Assembly (NCBI RefSeq): GCF_042847215.1
Contig: NZ_AP031500.1
Span: 682,001 to 746,000, forward strand
DNA: 64,000 bases
Reading direction: 5' to 3'
From: Gilvimarinus japonicus
Lineage (GTDB): Bacteria > Pseudomonadota > Gammaproteobacteria > Pseudomonadales > Cellvibrionaceae
A program made the position numbers and the translations under genes. Within the stretch, counting starts at the first letter, position 1. Every line of letters begins with the position of its first letter. Of the stretch, positions 9,624 to 18,398 are shown piece by piece. Under the pieces are notes generated by a model that was given only the letters and a program-made list of their open reading frames with translations, was not told where the DNA came from and made no database searches.

Positions 9624-9865
9624 TGAGATAACCCTCGCTTGCTTTGGTGCGAGATCGGGAATAAAGCTTGAGAGTTGCTTTCGTATATTCACGTACAGCC
9701 TGCAATAGGGCGAAACGTTATAAACCCGGGTTGAGTGTGGACTAGATCTCTGGGGGAAATTCGCGCCCAGTTCGTCATGGTAGTTAGACCAGAAGAATAT
9801 TGCCAGCGCTCTCAATCGCGTCAGTTCGATGGCGGCCGGATTACTAATAAGAAATACAGCCAGGT

Positions 9866-10414
9866 ATGAGCATGCACTATTCAAATGGTATGGAACGCAT
9901 CTATTTTAAGGCTCTCGGTTTAATGCGACGAACCGTGGGACGAGTGGTACCACCTGACGATGTGGAAGATATAGTGCAGGAAACCTATGTAAAAGCCTGT
10001 CAAATTCAGGACTTAAGGCAGATTAGAAACCCTCAGTCTTTTTTGTTGAAAATGGCCCGTAACCTCGCTCTGGATCATGTCAAGCGGGCGGAGTACCGTC
10101 TCGCGACCTCTATGACCCAACTCGCGGGAGACGGTGAGTTTGAGATTGGCTCTGAGAATGACAGCACTTTAGATTGCGTCAGCGGCGATCAGGAGTTTGC
10201 GCTTTTTTGTGAGGCCGTCAGGCATTTGCCGCAGCAGTGTCGACGAGCCTTTGTGTTAAAAAAGGTCTATGGCTACAGCCAAAAGGAAATTGCCGCCGAG
10301 CTTAGTATTAGCGAAAGCACCGTAGAAAAACACATCGCCACGGGGCTGCTCAAGGCGCGTCAGTTTATGCATGCAAAAGTCGGCGTGATTCAGGGGCGCG
10401 GTCGCTATGAGTAA
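9866..10414 (+). CDS. ECF RNA polymerase sigma factor, FecI-like
   Basis: A 182-residue extracytoplasmic-function sigma factor that would direct RNA polymerase to a small set of promoters on a surface signal. Region 2 covers about residues 10-75 (DDVEDIVQETYVKA, then PQSFLLKMARNLALDHVKR). Region 4 covers about 115-165 (LPQQCRRAFVLKKVYGYSQK, then a helix-turn-helix EIAAELSISESTVEKHI). The spacing and the KHIATGLLKAR ending are typical of the FecI group. ATG 9866 is used, but AGG is better spaced for the ATG two codons later (9872). It overlaps the fecR-like gene by 8 bp, so the two are translationally coupled, as in Fec-type operons. The regulated genes are probably the downstream receptor and perhaps the GH16 gene; this is inferred. 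Confidence 0.93.
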   Translation: MSMHYSNGMERIYFKALGLMRRTVGRVVPPDDVEDIVQETYVKACQIQDLRQIRNPQSFLLKMARNLALDHVKRAEYRLATSMTQLAGDGEFEIGSENDSTLDCVSGDQEFALFCEAVRHLPQQCRRAFVLKKVYGYSQKEIAAELSISESTVEKHIATGLLKARQFMHAKVGVIQGRGRYE

Positions 10415-11462
10415 TGTGCTGCGTTTTGCAAGTCGCGATGACATTGACCAGCAAGCGTGCCGCTGGGTAGCGGCGATGGACCGTGGCTTGACAGCCGCTG
10501 AGCGACAACAGTTGAGTCGCTGGCTAAAGAGGCACTCGGCGCACGAGCGCGCGCTGTATGAGTGCGCCGAGCTGTGGGACAGCATGGACCAGCTGAGCCG
10601 TCTGGCGGATCTGTTCCCCGACGTCGTCCCAAACCGGCGGCGCCGCCGAGTATCACTTGGCGCTGCCGCTTCCATTGTATTTGTGGTTTGCATGGGGCTC
10701 GCTCTAATGGCCTTCTCTGGTGGAGCCTTACGTTGGCTGCATGATGCACATTTGTCGGCGCCGGGGAATGGTTTGCTAACGACGCTCGTCGGCGAACGAC
10801 GAAGCATGTTGCTGAGTGATGGCAGCCGTTTAACACTAAATACAAACTCACAGTTGGAGCTGGATTTTAACCAGCATTACCGCGATATTGTGCTGTTGCG
10901 AGGTGAGTTAAACGTACAAGTAGCGCACGATGCGATGCGCCCGCTGCGCGTTTTTGCCGCTGGTAAGCTCGTCGAAGCGGTGGGTACGGCTTTTAATGTG
11001 CAGGTGTTAGACGACGATAGCGTTGAGCTGATTGTCACCGAAGGCAAGGTGTTGACCGCTAACGCGCAAGAGTCAAACAACCGCCTAACACGCCTTGCCA
11101 CTGATTACGCTCGTATTGGTTCCCCCGTGCAGCCGGTCGCGGCGCGTGAAAGGCTAGTGTTGGCGCAAGCCAAACATCGGGTAGAGCCTGTTACCGATGC
11201 CGAGGTAAGCAACCTGTTAAGTTGGCAGCGCGGTGAGCTGGTGTTTCGTGGTGAGACGTTAGCTCAGGCGATTGCGGAAGTAAGCCGGTATACCGATACG
11301 CGTATTACCTTTGCCGATCCCGAACTTAAATCGGTACGTATTGCCGGGCTTTTTCGGGCCGGAGATGTCGATGGTCTGTTGGCGGGCCTGCAGAGTAATT
11401 TTTCAATTGGGCACCGCTATCTGGATGATAATTCTATCGAGCTAAAAACGCTTGAAGAGTAG
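10407..11462 (+). CDS. FecR family anti-sigma factor
   Basis: A 351-residue membrane anti-sigma factor that would hold the upstream FecI-like sigma until a periplasmic contact with the receptor's STN domain releases it. The N-terminal cytoplasmic part (about 8-68) is the DUF4880 type (DQQACRWVAAMDRGLT, then LKRHSAHERALYE). A membrane segment follows at about 86-107. The FecR domain is at about 125-225 (LVGERRSMLLSDGSRLTLN, VGTAFNVQV). A DUF4974-like C-terminal domain covers about 275-348. The start ATG lies inside the sigma gene's last codons. The three-gene order sigma, FecR, STN-receptor is the classical trans-envelope signalling layout. Confidence 0.94.
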   Translation: MSNVLRFASRDDIDQQACRWVAAMDRGLTAAERQQLSRWLKRHSAHERALYECAELWDSMDQLSRLADLFPDVVPNRRRRRVSLGAAASIVFVVCMGLALMAFSGGALRWLHDAHLSAPGNGLLTTLVGERRSMLLSDGSRLTLNTNSQLELDFNQHYRDIVLLRGELNVQVAHDAMRPLRVFAAGKLVEAVGTAFNVQVLDDDSVELIVTEGKVLTANAQESNNRLTRLATDYARIGSPVQPVAARERLVLAQAKHRVEPVTDAEVSNLLSWQRGELVFRGETLAQAIAEVSRYTDTRITFADPELKSVRIAGLFRAGDVDGLLAGLQSNFSIGHRYLDDNSIELKTLEE

Positions 11463-11551
11463 TTGTTACGACACGTTTGCTAAATGGTAGTAGCTAAAGA
11501 ATGTTGCTCAAACTTAATGAGTATTAAGCTTTGGCACTGAGAAAAATAATA

Positions 11552-14419
11552 ATGCGAGATAACGGTTGGTGGAATTTTTACGCAGGTTCGTCTTTGACCT
11601 TGGTGAGAGTATTACTCGCCAGGAAAATCAAAGTCGTGGCGTTCTGTTTGTCTGTGACATTACTTTGCGTTAATGCGTATGGCGTAGATCTCGATCGGCG
11701 ACATCACTTTGATATTCCTGCAAGTCGAGCTGATCTGTCACTGACAGAGTTTGCCTCGCAGGCGAATATAACCTTGGTGTTTCCGTTTGATCGGGTGAAA
11801 GGTGTAACTACCAATGCTTTGATTGGTAATTTCAGCTTGTCCCAGGCGTTGGATCAAATGCTGAACCGTACACCTTTGAGGTATAGCGTCAGCGAGGATG
11901 GTCAGCTTGCAATAATTAACGAGCCATCTACGCAAGAGAGCGATAATATGAATAAAAAGTATCTGTCTGTGGCGGTTGCTACAGCCCTTGGAACCCTGGC
12001 AAGCGCTGCCAGCTATGCCGAACAAGCCGCCGAACCCGAGGCACACGGACTCGAAGTCGTTACGGTTACTGCACGTCGCAAAGAGGAAAACTCGCAACAA
12101 GTTCCCGATACCGTTGTTGCTTTTTCGGGTGACGCAATCGAGCGTGCTAATATTCAAGCCGCACGCGACGTGACCGTTAGAATCCCTAACGTCGCTATTA
12201 CTGAATCTTTGAGCCCTTCGTCGACTTTTTTGATCGTTCGTGGTATCTCCTCGGTACGTAATTCAGAACCCGCGGTGGCGGTTGTTGTCGACGGTGTGCA
12301 GGTAGGTAGTGCCTCTGAAATTTCACAATCGTTTTTTGATGTGGAGCAAATTGAACTGTTAAAAGGTCCACAGGGCGCGTTGTACGGCCGCAACGCCCTG
12401 GGCGGCGCGCTGATCGTCACCTCAAAAAAACCGACGGAAGACCTTGAAGGACGCTTTAGTGTTGGCGGTGGCAACGGTGAGCTATTTGAGGTGACCGGTT
12501 CGTTGGCTGGCGCCCTTACCGATGACTTGATGTTCCGCTTTGCGGGCAATCATCGTTCTTTTGGCGGTACCATCGAGAACCAGTACCTCAACGATGTGTA
12601 CGAACGTAACTCACGCGGCGTAACAGGTGATGCGCCAAGCAATAGTTATATGGATTTTGAAGAAAATCGTGACTTCCGTGCACAGTTGTTGTGGGAGCCT
12701 ACGGATAGAACGTCGGTAGATTTACGCTACTCGCAAAACGATCTTGAATCTGGCGCCATGTGGTACCGCAATATTTATCGCCTTGAGACTGACCCCAATC
12801 AAGAATACGAATTTCCTATAAATTCTAACGGTAACCCTACGGCTAATCGCACCATTAACAGTGGATCGTTGAAAATTGAGCACGGTTTTGACGACGTCAC
12901 GCTCACCTCGATTACCGCGGCCACGGATACCAATGAGCGCTATGGTGTCGCGGGTGAAACTCGCGGCAACGACCGTACCGGTAATGTGCTGTTTTTTACC
13001 GAACCGTACGTCAATGCGTTTATTGATGGGCTTGATAGTGAGGTCGATCGCGAATTTTTTAGTACGACGCTCGCCGATTGGGCCGCCGGCAATTTTGTGG
13101 GATCCGATCAGTACTACGATGTACAAACGGTATCGCAAGAGTTCCGTCTGTCAGGTAACGTCTCGGACAACATTGATTACGTTGTCGGCGCCTATGGCCT
13201 ATTAACCGACCGCGCAGATACTCTGCGTACCACATGGGAGCGCCCTGAAGGACAACCGTTTGACTGTCAGCCTGCGTACCCAGGTGGTCCCATCATAACG
13301 GACTTTACCACCTGTAATGGCTTAATTGATGCGACCCAAAATGAGCAAGACAATACCGCATGGGCGGTTTTCTTTAGCACTGATTACCATATGACCGACA
13401 CCTTAACCTTAACGGTGGCTGGGCGGTACGACGAGGACGAACGCGAAGTGACGCGTATTGATGGCCCAACGGTGGATACCTTTGGTTTGGGTGTGGGCAG
13501 TTGCGATTCGACCGCTGACCCTGAAAACTGCTCTGAATCGGGTTCAACGATCAGTCGCACTTTCTCGGCTTTTCAGCCCAAGGTGTCGTTGGCGTATACG
13601 CCTAACGATGACTGGACGTTTTATGGTACGGCCGCCCGTGGCTTTAGGAGTGGTGGCTTTAACGCCTCCGGTGCGCTCTTGACCGATAGCTATGATCAAG
13701 AGACCTTGGATAGTTTTGAGCTAGGTTTTAAGTCGACTCTACTGGGTAACCGCTTGCGTGCGAATGGTGCAATATTCCATCAACGCTACGAGAACGCGCA
13801 ACAGTTTGAATTTGACGGCGCTATTTTTGTGCAGAGCTTGTATAACATTCCTAAAAGCGAAATTAACGGGGTTGAGCTGAGCTTAGACTTTGCCGCTACC
13901 GATAACCTATTGCTGACGGCTGGCATTGGTATTATGGATTCTGAAATCACCGAATTCGATTCCGGTATTCGCGATCGTATGCAGTCAGAGCTTTTGGCTC
14001 GTACGGCCAATACCGTTAAATTGCCTGCAGGCACTCAGGCTTCGTTTGATAACAACTTCCAGGGCGAGAAAATGCCCAACTTTCCGCACCAATCTGCCAA
14101 CGTATCGGCGCGACACGATCTGCCGATTGGTCGTGATGACAATCTGATTACACAGATCGAGTACAGCTATACCGCAGATCGGTACTGGTGGATTGATGGG
14201 CAGGATGTACAAGATGATGTCGGTTTGGTTAACGGCAGTATCTCTTATGTGTTTGACGATAATCTAGAGTTTCAGCTGTGGTGTAAAAACTGTACCGATG
14301 TGGATTACGATTCAGAGTACGCCCCAACTGAGAAAGAGTTGTTTGGTGGCGCTGCTAAAGATGTTGCCTACCAAGCTCGTGGCCGTACCTTTGGCCTAAA
14401 AGCGAAGTATAAGTTTTAA
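11552..14419 (+). CDS. TonB-dependent receptor with N-terminal STN signalling domain
   Basis: A 955-residue outer-membrane receptor. The open frame starts at TTG 11531; ATG 11552 (MRDNGWWNF) is preferred, although its ribosome site is weak. An N-terminal hydrophobic export segment (about 15-42) precedes an STN domain at about 48-115 (HHFDIPASRADLSLTEFASQ). The TonB box is near VVTVTARRKEE. The plug covers about 160-280 (PNVAITES, VVVDGVQVG, LLKGPQGALYGRNALGG). The beta-barrel runs to the end and finishes in an aromatic residue (KAKYKF). Oddly, a second complete signal-peptide-like sequence (MNKKYLSVAVATALGTLASA) lies between STN and plug and starts at ATG 11948, with AAGAGAG 7 bases before it. 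The gene follows fecI/fecR-like genes and ends at a strong terminator. The ligand is unknown; a beta-glucan oligosaccharide is suggested only by the neighbouring GH16. Confidence 0.93.
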   Translation: MRDNGWWNFYAGSSLTLVRVLLARKIKVVAFCLSVTLLCVNAYGVDLDRRHHFDIPASRADLSLTEFASQANITLVFPFDRVKGVTTNALIGNFSLSQALDQMLNRTPLRYSVSEDGQLAIINEPSTQESDNMNKKYLSVAVATALGTLASAASYAEQAAEPEAHGLEVVTVTARRKEENSQQVPDTVVAFSGDAIERANIQAARDVTVRIPNVAITESLSPSSTFLIVRGISSVRNSEPAVAVVVDGVQVGSASEISQSFFDVEQIELLKGPQGALYGRNALGGALIVTSKKPTEDLEGRFSVGGGNGELFEVTGSLAGALTDDLMFRFAGNHRSFGGTIENQYLNDVYERNSRGVTGDAPSNSYMDFEENRDFRAQLLWEPTDRTSVDLRYSQNDLESGAMWYRNIYRLETDPNQEYEFPINSNGNPTANRTINSGSLKIEHGFDDVTLTSITAATDTNERYGVAGETRGNDRTGNVLFFTEPYVNAFIDGLDSEVDREFFSTTLADWAAGNFVGSDQYYDVQTVSQEFRLSGNVSDNIDYVVGAYGLLTDRADTLRTTWERPEGQPFDCQPAYPGGPIITDFTTCNGLIDATQNEQDNTAWAVFFSTDYHMTDTLTLTVAGRYDEDEREVTRIDGPTVDTFGLGVGSCDSTADPENCSESGSTISRTFSAFQPKVSLAYTPNDDWTFYGTAARGFRSGGFNASGALLTDSYDQETLDSFELGFKSTLLGNRLRANGAIFHQRYENAQQFEFDGAIFVQSLYNIPKSEINGVELSLDFAATDNLLLTAGIGIMDSEITEFDSGIRDRMQSELLARTANTVKLPAGTQASFDNNFQGEKMPNFPHQSANVSARHDLPIGRDDNLITQIEYSYTADRYWWIDGQDVQDDVGLVNGSISYVFDDNLEFQLWCKNCTDVDYDSEYAPTEKELFGGAAKDVAYQARGRTFGLKAKYKF

Positions 14420-14458
14420 CCTTCTCTCCTTTGGCATGGGGTTTTTAGACCCTCACTT

Positions 14459-14485
14459 GGCGGGCATTTATTGCCCGCCTTTTTT
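14459..14485 (+). terminator. Rho-independent terminator after receptor gene
   Basis: Stem GGCGGGC / GCCCGCC extended by an A-T pair, followed by six T, 40 bp after the receptor stop. Confidence 0.92.
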
Positions 14486-14514
14486 ATGCTTGATGTGAAG
14501 TGCCAATGCCAGAT

Positions 14515-14548
14515 AAAAAAAGCCCGCGAGATTAACGCGGGCTTTTTT
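14515..14548 (-). terminator. Rho-independent terminator of GH16 gene
   Basis: Stem AGCCCGCG / CGCGGGCT flanked by runs of A and T on either side, 13 bp past the GH16 stop. It can work in both directions and, with the hairpin at 14459-14485, insulates the two convergent genes. Confidence 0.92.
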
Positions 14549-14560
14549 GTACGTTTGAGG

Positions 14561-16264
14561 TTATTGGTATACGCGGACGTAATCGACATACATACGTTGG
14601 GTGCTAAAGTTAGCGTGGTCAGGGTCGCCCGGCCAGTTGCCGCCAACGGCGACGTTAAGCAAGAACCAGAAGGGTTGATCGTATACCCACTGTCCATACT
14701 GCTCAATTTGCGCGCGAGTAACACTGTAAAAGTTAATGTCATCGACAAACCAGCGAATGCCGTTGGCGTCCCACTCTACCGCGTAGGTTTTATAAGATTG
14801 CTCGATGGGTGATGCGTGATCCAGATGGCCGGTGATTGGCGTGTTGCCAGAATAACCCGGCCCGTGGAGGGCGCCGGAGGTAATATTATTGGTGCCGACA
14901 TGCTCCATAATGTCTAGCTCACCACCTTGCGGCCAGCCTTGAGTGTTAAAGTTATCGCCCAGCATCCAGAAAGCGGGCCATATACCTTGCGCTTTAGGCA
15001 GTTTTAAGCGCGCCTCCATCCGACCATATTGAAACGACTTTTTGTTGCGGGTGTTCATACGGGCCGACGTGTAGCCACAGTTTCCACCCCACCAACAGGA
15101 GCCGCCGGTTTCCTGGCGTGCTTCTAGCACCAGAACATTGCTGCCCGCTTGGGGGTCAAACTGAATCGATGCGTTGTTGCCGTTGGTGTAAAACTGCAGC
15201 TCGTTATTGCCCCAGCCGTTGCCGCCAGTTTCGAAACTCCACGTGTTTAAATCAATGCTATCAAACTCGTCGCTCCAGGTAACGGTTGGGTTGGGGTTTG
15301 GGTTGGTGCCGCCGGTCGGTGTTGCTTTTATCCAGTTAAGGTTCCAGCCACCCGTGGTGGCGTAAACCCCAAGGCTGTGGTTGCCGGCCGGCAGGTAGGC
15401 ATTAAGCGTAACGGTTTGCCACGTTTGCCAACCGCCGGTGGCGGGAACGGTTATTTCCCCCAAGGCTGTGCTGCCGCCGTTTAAATCCAGCGAGAGCACA
15501 CCGCCGTTGCCGCCGCTGGCGACACGAGCCTCTAGCTTATAGTTGCCTGCGGTCGGGACATTAAAGTCGTTAAAGGCGAGCCATTCACCCGAGTCGATCC
15601 AGCCGACACTGTAGCCGCCGCCCTGATCACTAGTGGCTTCTATATCGACATTACCATCGCGGTAGGCGCCACCGGTATTGCCGGGAGTGGTATCACTGGC
15701 GTTGTTGTAGTCTTCGGCCTCAAAAGTGGTGGTGTTGGCGTTATTGTTGCCGCCGCCATTGTTGAGCGGCTCAACCTCTAACCAGTTTAGATTCCAGCCA
15801 CCGGTACTGGCGTAGACCCCTAGGCTGTAGTTGCCAACGTTCAAATCCACCTCGCGCTCAACGGTTTGCCAGTTTTGCCAGCCGCCGGTAGCGGGAATAC
15901 TCAGCTCGCCCAGTAAAATAGAGCCAGCATTAAGATCAACCGACAGCGCTCCGCCACCACCACTGGCAACACGTGCCCGCAGCAGATAACGGCCGGTGCT
16001 GGGAATATTTAGGTTGGCGTAGGTCAGCCACTCACCAGGTTCAACCCAGCCGACGTTATAACCGCCACCTTCGTCGCTGGTGGCTTCTATATCGACGCCG
16101 TCCGAGCGATAGACGCCTCCTGTATTGCCTGCTGTGGTATCGGCATAAGCGGTATAATCTTCGGCCTGAAAGCGGGCGGCCAATGCCCCCTGGGTGCTGA
16201 GTAAAGCGCTGGCGCACAGGGCCGCGCTCAGCAGAGCTTTGGGATGTGAGTACTTTATTGTCAT
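14561..16264 (-). CDS. GH16 endo-beta-1,3-glucanase (laminarinase) with two CBM6
   Basis: A 567-residue secreted enzyme expected to cleave beta-1,3-glucan (laminarin-type) chains. The start at 16264 (MTIKYSHPKALL) has AGGGGA upstream and begins a signal peptide ending QGALA; the open frame's earlier start lacks a ribosome site. Two CBM6 modules follow (about 22-155 and 175-305), each with FxAEDY near its start and GGWNLNW near its end. A Thr/Asn/Pro linker (NPNPNPTVTW) leads to the GH16 domain (about 325-567). The catalytic motif is GGELDIMEHVG, giving Glu-x-Asp-x-x-Glu with the nucleophile and acid/base Glu. The FEYGR-like FQYGRMEARL and IWPAFWMLG stretches are typical laminarinase features. 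The two CBMs are closely similar, which suggests recent duplication. Specificity is a family-level prediction; another beta-glucan or galactan is less likely. Confidence 0.93.
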   Translation of the reverse strand: MTIKYSHPKALLSAALCASALLSTQGALAARFQAEDYTAYADTTAGNTGGVYRSDGVDIEATSDEGGGYNVGWVEPGEWLTYANLNIPSTGRYLLRARVASGGGGALSVDLNAGSILLGELSIPATGGWQNWQTVEREVDLNVGNYSLGVYASTGGWNLNWLEVEPLNNGGGNNNANTTTFEAEDYNNASDTTPGNTGGAYRDGNVDIEATSDQGGGYSVGWIDSGEWLAFNDFNVPTAGNYKLEARVASGGNGGVLSLDLNGGSTALGEITVPATGGWQTWQTVTLNAYLPAGNHSLGVYATTGGWNLNWIKATPTGGTNPNPNPTVTWSDEFDSIDLNTWSFETGGNGWGNNELQFYTNGNNASIQFDPQAGSNVLVLEARQETGGSCWWGGNCGYTSARMNTRNKKSFQYGRMEARLKLPKAQGIWPAFWMLGDNFNTQGWPQGGELDIMEHVGTNNITSGALHGPGYSGNTPITGHLDHASPIEQSYKTYAVEWDANGIRWFVDDINFYSVTRAQIEQYGQWVYDQPFWFLLNVAVGGNWPGDPDHANFSTQRMYVDYVRVYQ

Positions 16265-16356
16265 AGTGGTTCCCCTAGGTGTTAATACGATGCCACAGCC
16301 TTGCGTTAAGGTAGGCGTAGCCAAAGCAGGCTATTAGTCGCGTCACCGGAGGTCGC

Positions 16357-16383
16357 CACACTTTGCGATATAACCAAAGTGTG
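16357..16383. promoter_or_regulatory. Palindrome upstream of GH16, possible operator
   Basis: Perfect 9-bp inverted repeat CACACTTTG / CAAAGTGTG with a 9-bp A/T-rich centre. It is 93 bp upstream of the GH16 start, in the divergent region shared with the solute-binding-like gene. No T run follows, so an operator is likelier than a terminator. Confidence 0.45.
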
Positions 16384-16570
16384 ACGTCTGAAAACCGGTA
16401 AGCCTTTACGCCAGCCCAGTTGTGGCAAGGGCTGTGGCCGCTAGACGGGTTTGGAATATCGCCGCAGTGTTTTAATTTCGAGGTGCCGTGAACACCTGGG
16501 CCGCTATGTTATGATGACCGCCAGCTGTGGTGACAATAAGCGTCAGATCTTGGGTAAAGGTGGGGCCGGC

Positions 16571-17422
16571 ATGTTAATAATGAATAACACACTGATGCGC
16601 TGTATGGCTGTTATCTGCCTTTGTTTGCTTGGTGTGGCAAGTGCAGAGGCGGCACGAGAGCAAGCGACCGAGGTGCCCGAATACATACTGTGGGTGGGCG
16701 GTAATGCTCCTGGCCGCGCCGAGCGCGAAGCACAGGTTATTGCGCAAGCGTTACAGCGTACCGAAGCGCAATACGGACCCTATCGTTTAACAGTATCTCA
16801 TGAAGCATCCTTAGGCGGCGACTGGCGGCATTTACTGACTAAGGGTGAGCAAATTCATATCGTTCCCACTTCGTATTTGAGCTTCCCCCCTGAAGAGTTA
16901 ACCTTAATTCCCGTGCCAATTGCCGGAGGTAAGCTGGGCTATCGCTACGTGGTTGTGCGGCGCGATCGGCTGTCAGAATTTGCCGACGTCGAGCACGCGT
17001 CTGAGCTACGCAAAAAACTGGCCGGTCAGGGCTTATACTGGCCTGATATGTGGGTGTATGAGGCAAATGAGTTACCGGTGAAAGGTGCAGAAGATTTGCC
17101 CGCATTACTCCAACTGCTTGAGAAAGGTGAGGTTGATTATCTGCCGTTGGGGGTGGATGAAGCAGAGTCAATTTTAGACAAATATGCCGACGATCCAAAC
17201 CGCTTTGCCATCGTACCTGATCTTCTGATTTACTACCCATTGTCGAGCTCTCCGGTTGTGACTAATCAGCGCCCCGAGTTAATTGCACGGTTGAACGAGG
17301 GGCTAGAGGCGATGCACGCCGACGGCAGCTTACAAACCTCTCCCTCGGCGAGTTTTGCCCCTTCGCGCAGCCGCATTATTAAGCTGGAAAATCCCACCCG
17401 GCTGTTTCCGGTACGGTATTGA
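16571..17422 (+). CDS. Periplasmic substrate-binding-like protein
   Basis: A 283-residue exported protein resembling type 2 periplasmic solute-binding proteins of the amino-acid/SBP_bac_3 kind. ATG 16571 is chosen: GGTGGGG precedes it and it starts a signal peptide (about 1-31, ending VASAEAA). The upstream 40 codons of open frame carry no export signal. The mature protein starts YILWVGGNAPGRAEREAQVI and contains a short hinge-like segment (GYRYVVVRRD) and a second lobe (LPLGVDEAESILDKY). No ABC permease or ATPase gene is nearby, so it may be a sensory or orphan binding protein. The next gene starts 13 bp downstream, so the two are probably cotranscribed. Confidence 0.7.
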   Translation: MLIMNNTLMRCMAVICLCLLGVASAEAAREQATEVPEYILWVGGNAPGRAEREAQVIAQALQRTEAQYGPYRLTVSHEASLGGDWRHLLTKGEQIHIVPTSYLSFPPEELTLIPVPIAGGKLGYRYVVVRRDRLSEFADVEHASELRKKLAGQGLYWPDMWVYEANELPVKGAEDLPALLQLLEKGEVDYLPLGVDEAESILDKYADDPNRFAIVPDLLIYYPLSSSPVVTNQRPELIARLNEGLEAMHADGSLQTSPSASFAPSRSRIIKLENPTRLFPVRY

Positions 17423-17435
17423 TTGAGGCCTCGGC

Positions 17436-18011
17436 GTGAAGAGTGAGGCCTGCTATGCTCAGCAAGTGAGGGATTGGCTGCGCAAAGATGCTACACGCAT
17501 GGCACTTTTAAAAGAGACCGCCGCGCTGGCTTTACCCGATTGGTGTTTAGCCGCGGGTTTTGTTCGCAACTTAGTGTGGGATAGGCTGCACGGTTATTCA
17601 AAGGCATCCCCGCTCAATGATATTGACGTGATTTATTTTGATGCCAGTCAGACCTGCGAATCCCGTGATCAAGCCTATGAAGATCGCTTACGGGATAAAA
17701 TCCCTGTACCTTGGTCGGTAAAGAATCAGGCGCGAATGCACATACGCAATGGCGACCGTCCTTACCATTCGAGTGTGGACGCTTTGAGTTATTGGGTAGA
17801 GCTGGAAACGGCGGTAGGTGTCCGTTTGGCGAAAGGCAGGGTTGAATTTATCGCCCCTTTTGGTTTGGCGCCACTTTTTTCTGGCACGATTACCCTGAAT
17901 GCCAAGTGTCGCAACCCTCAGGCTTTTACGCGCAGAGTCGAACGTAAAAACTGGCGCGAAACTTGGCCTAATTTGCAGGTGGTAAAAGAGCATGGTATTT
18001 CGAGTATCTGA
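17436..18011 (+). CDS. Nucleotidyltransferase-family protein (PF06042-like)
   Basis: A 191-residue cytoplasmic protein resembling the NTP_transf_6 (DUF925) family of minimal nucleotidyltransferases. It starts at GTG 17436 with GAGG upstream. Visible features are the WCLAAGFVRNLVWDRLHG stretch and the paired acidic motif LNDIDVIYFD (about 65-74), where the metal-binding Asp pair of this superfold is expected. A later VEFIAPFGLAPLFSG segment and a C-terminal KNWRETWP are also typical of this family. Its substrate is unknown. It sits in a short plus-strand run with the preceding binding protein and the following small genes, with no obvious pathway link. Confidence 0.8.
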   Translation: MKSEACYAQQVRDWLRKDATRMALLKETAALALPDWCLAAGFVRNLVWDRLHGYSKASPLNDIDVIYFDASQTCESRDQAYEDRLRDKIPVPWSVKNQARMHIRNGDRPYHSSVDALSYWVELETAVGVRLAKGRVEFIAPFGLAPLFSGTITLNAKCRNPQAFTRRVERKNWRETWPNLQVVKEHGISSI

Positions 18012-18037
18012 GCAAGCACTTAAGGGCGTATACAGTT

Positions 18038-18388
18038 ATGGATTTTGAAGCCGCCGTCGATGAGGACATCTTAGCCGTTGCCAACCCCATTATGGATAAC
18101 TTAATGGCCGCCTCGACGGACATTGATCACGCGCGCCACACTCGGGACTTTACCGACCGTTTAAAGCGTGTGGTGATGCCTGATTATTTGCGTGATGTGT
18201 GTGAGAAGTACCAAGCCGAAAAAGGCTTTTTTGCCCGGCGTGACTTGGTGGCGATTTTTCGCCGGCCAGATTCGGCTGCTATCGTCTGGCGCCAGTACTT
18301 TACCAAAGCGCCCGGCGAATTTGTGGCCGAGATGGTGCTGGTGTATCGCGATGGTAAATATTTATGTGATCACGCTGCGGTATTTTAA
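18038..18388 (+). CDS. Small cytoplasmic protein, unknown function
   Basis: A 116-residue protein with no signal peptide or membrane segment. I do not recognise the family with certainty. It has an acidic N-terminal helical half (MDFEAAVDEDILAVANPIMD) and a C-terminal half with a beta-rich look (VAIFRRPDSAAIVWRQYFTK). It lies 26 bp after the nucleotidyltransferase-like gene and 10 bp before the SpoIIAA-like gene, so the three are probably one transcript. A weak AGGG site precedes its ATG. Confidence 0.65.
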   Translation: MDFEAAVDEDILAVANPIMDNLMAASTDIDHARHTRDFTDRLKRVVMPDYLRDVCEKYQAEKGFFARRDLVAIFRRPDSAAIVWRQYFTKAPGEFVAEMVLVYRDGKYLCDHAAVF

Positions 18389-18398
18389 AGGAGCGATT

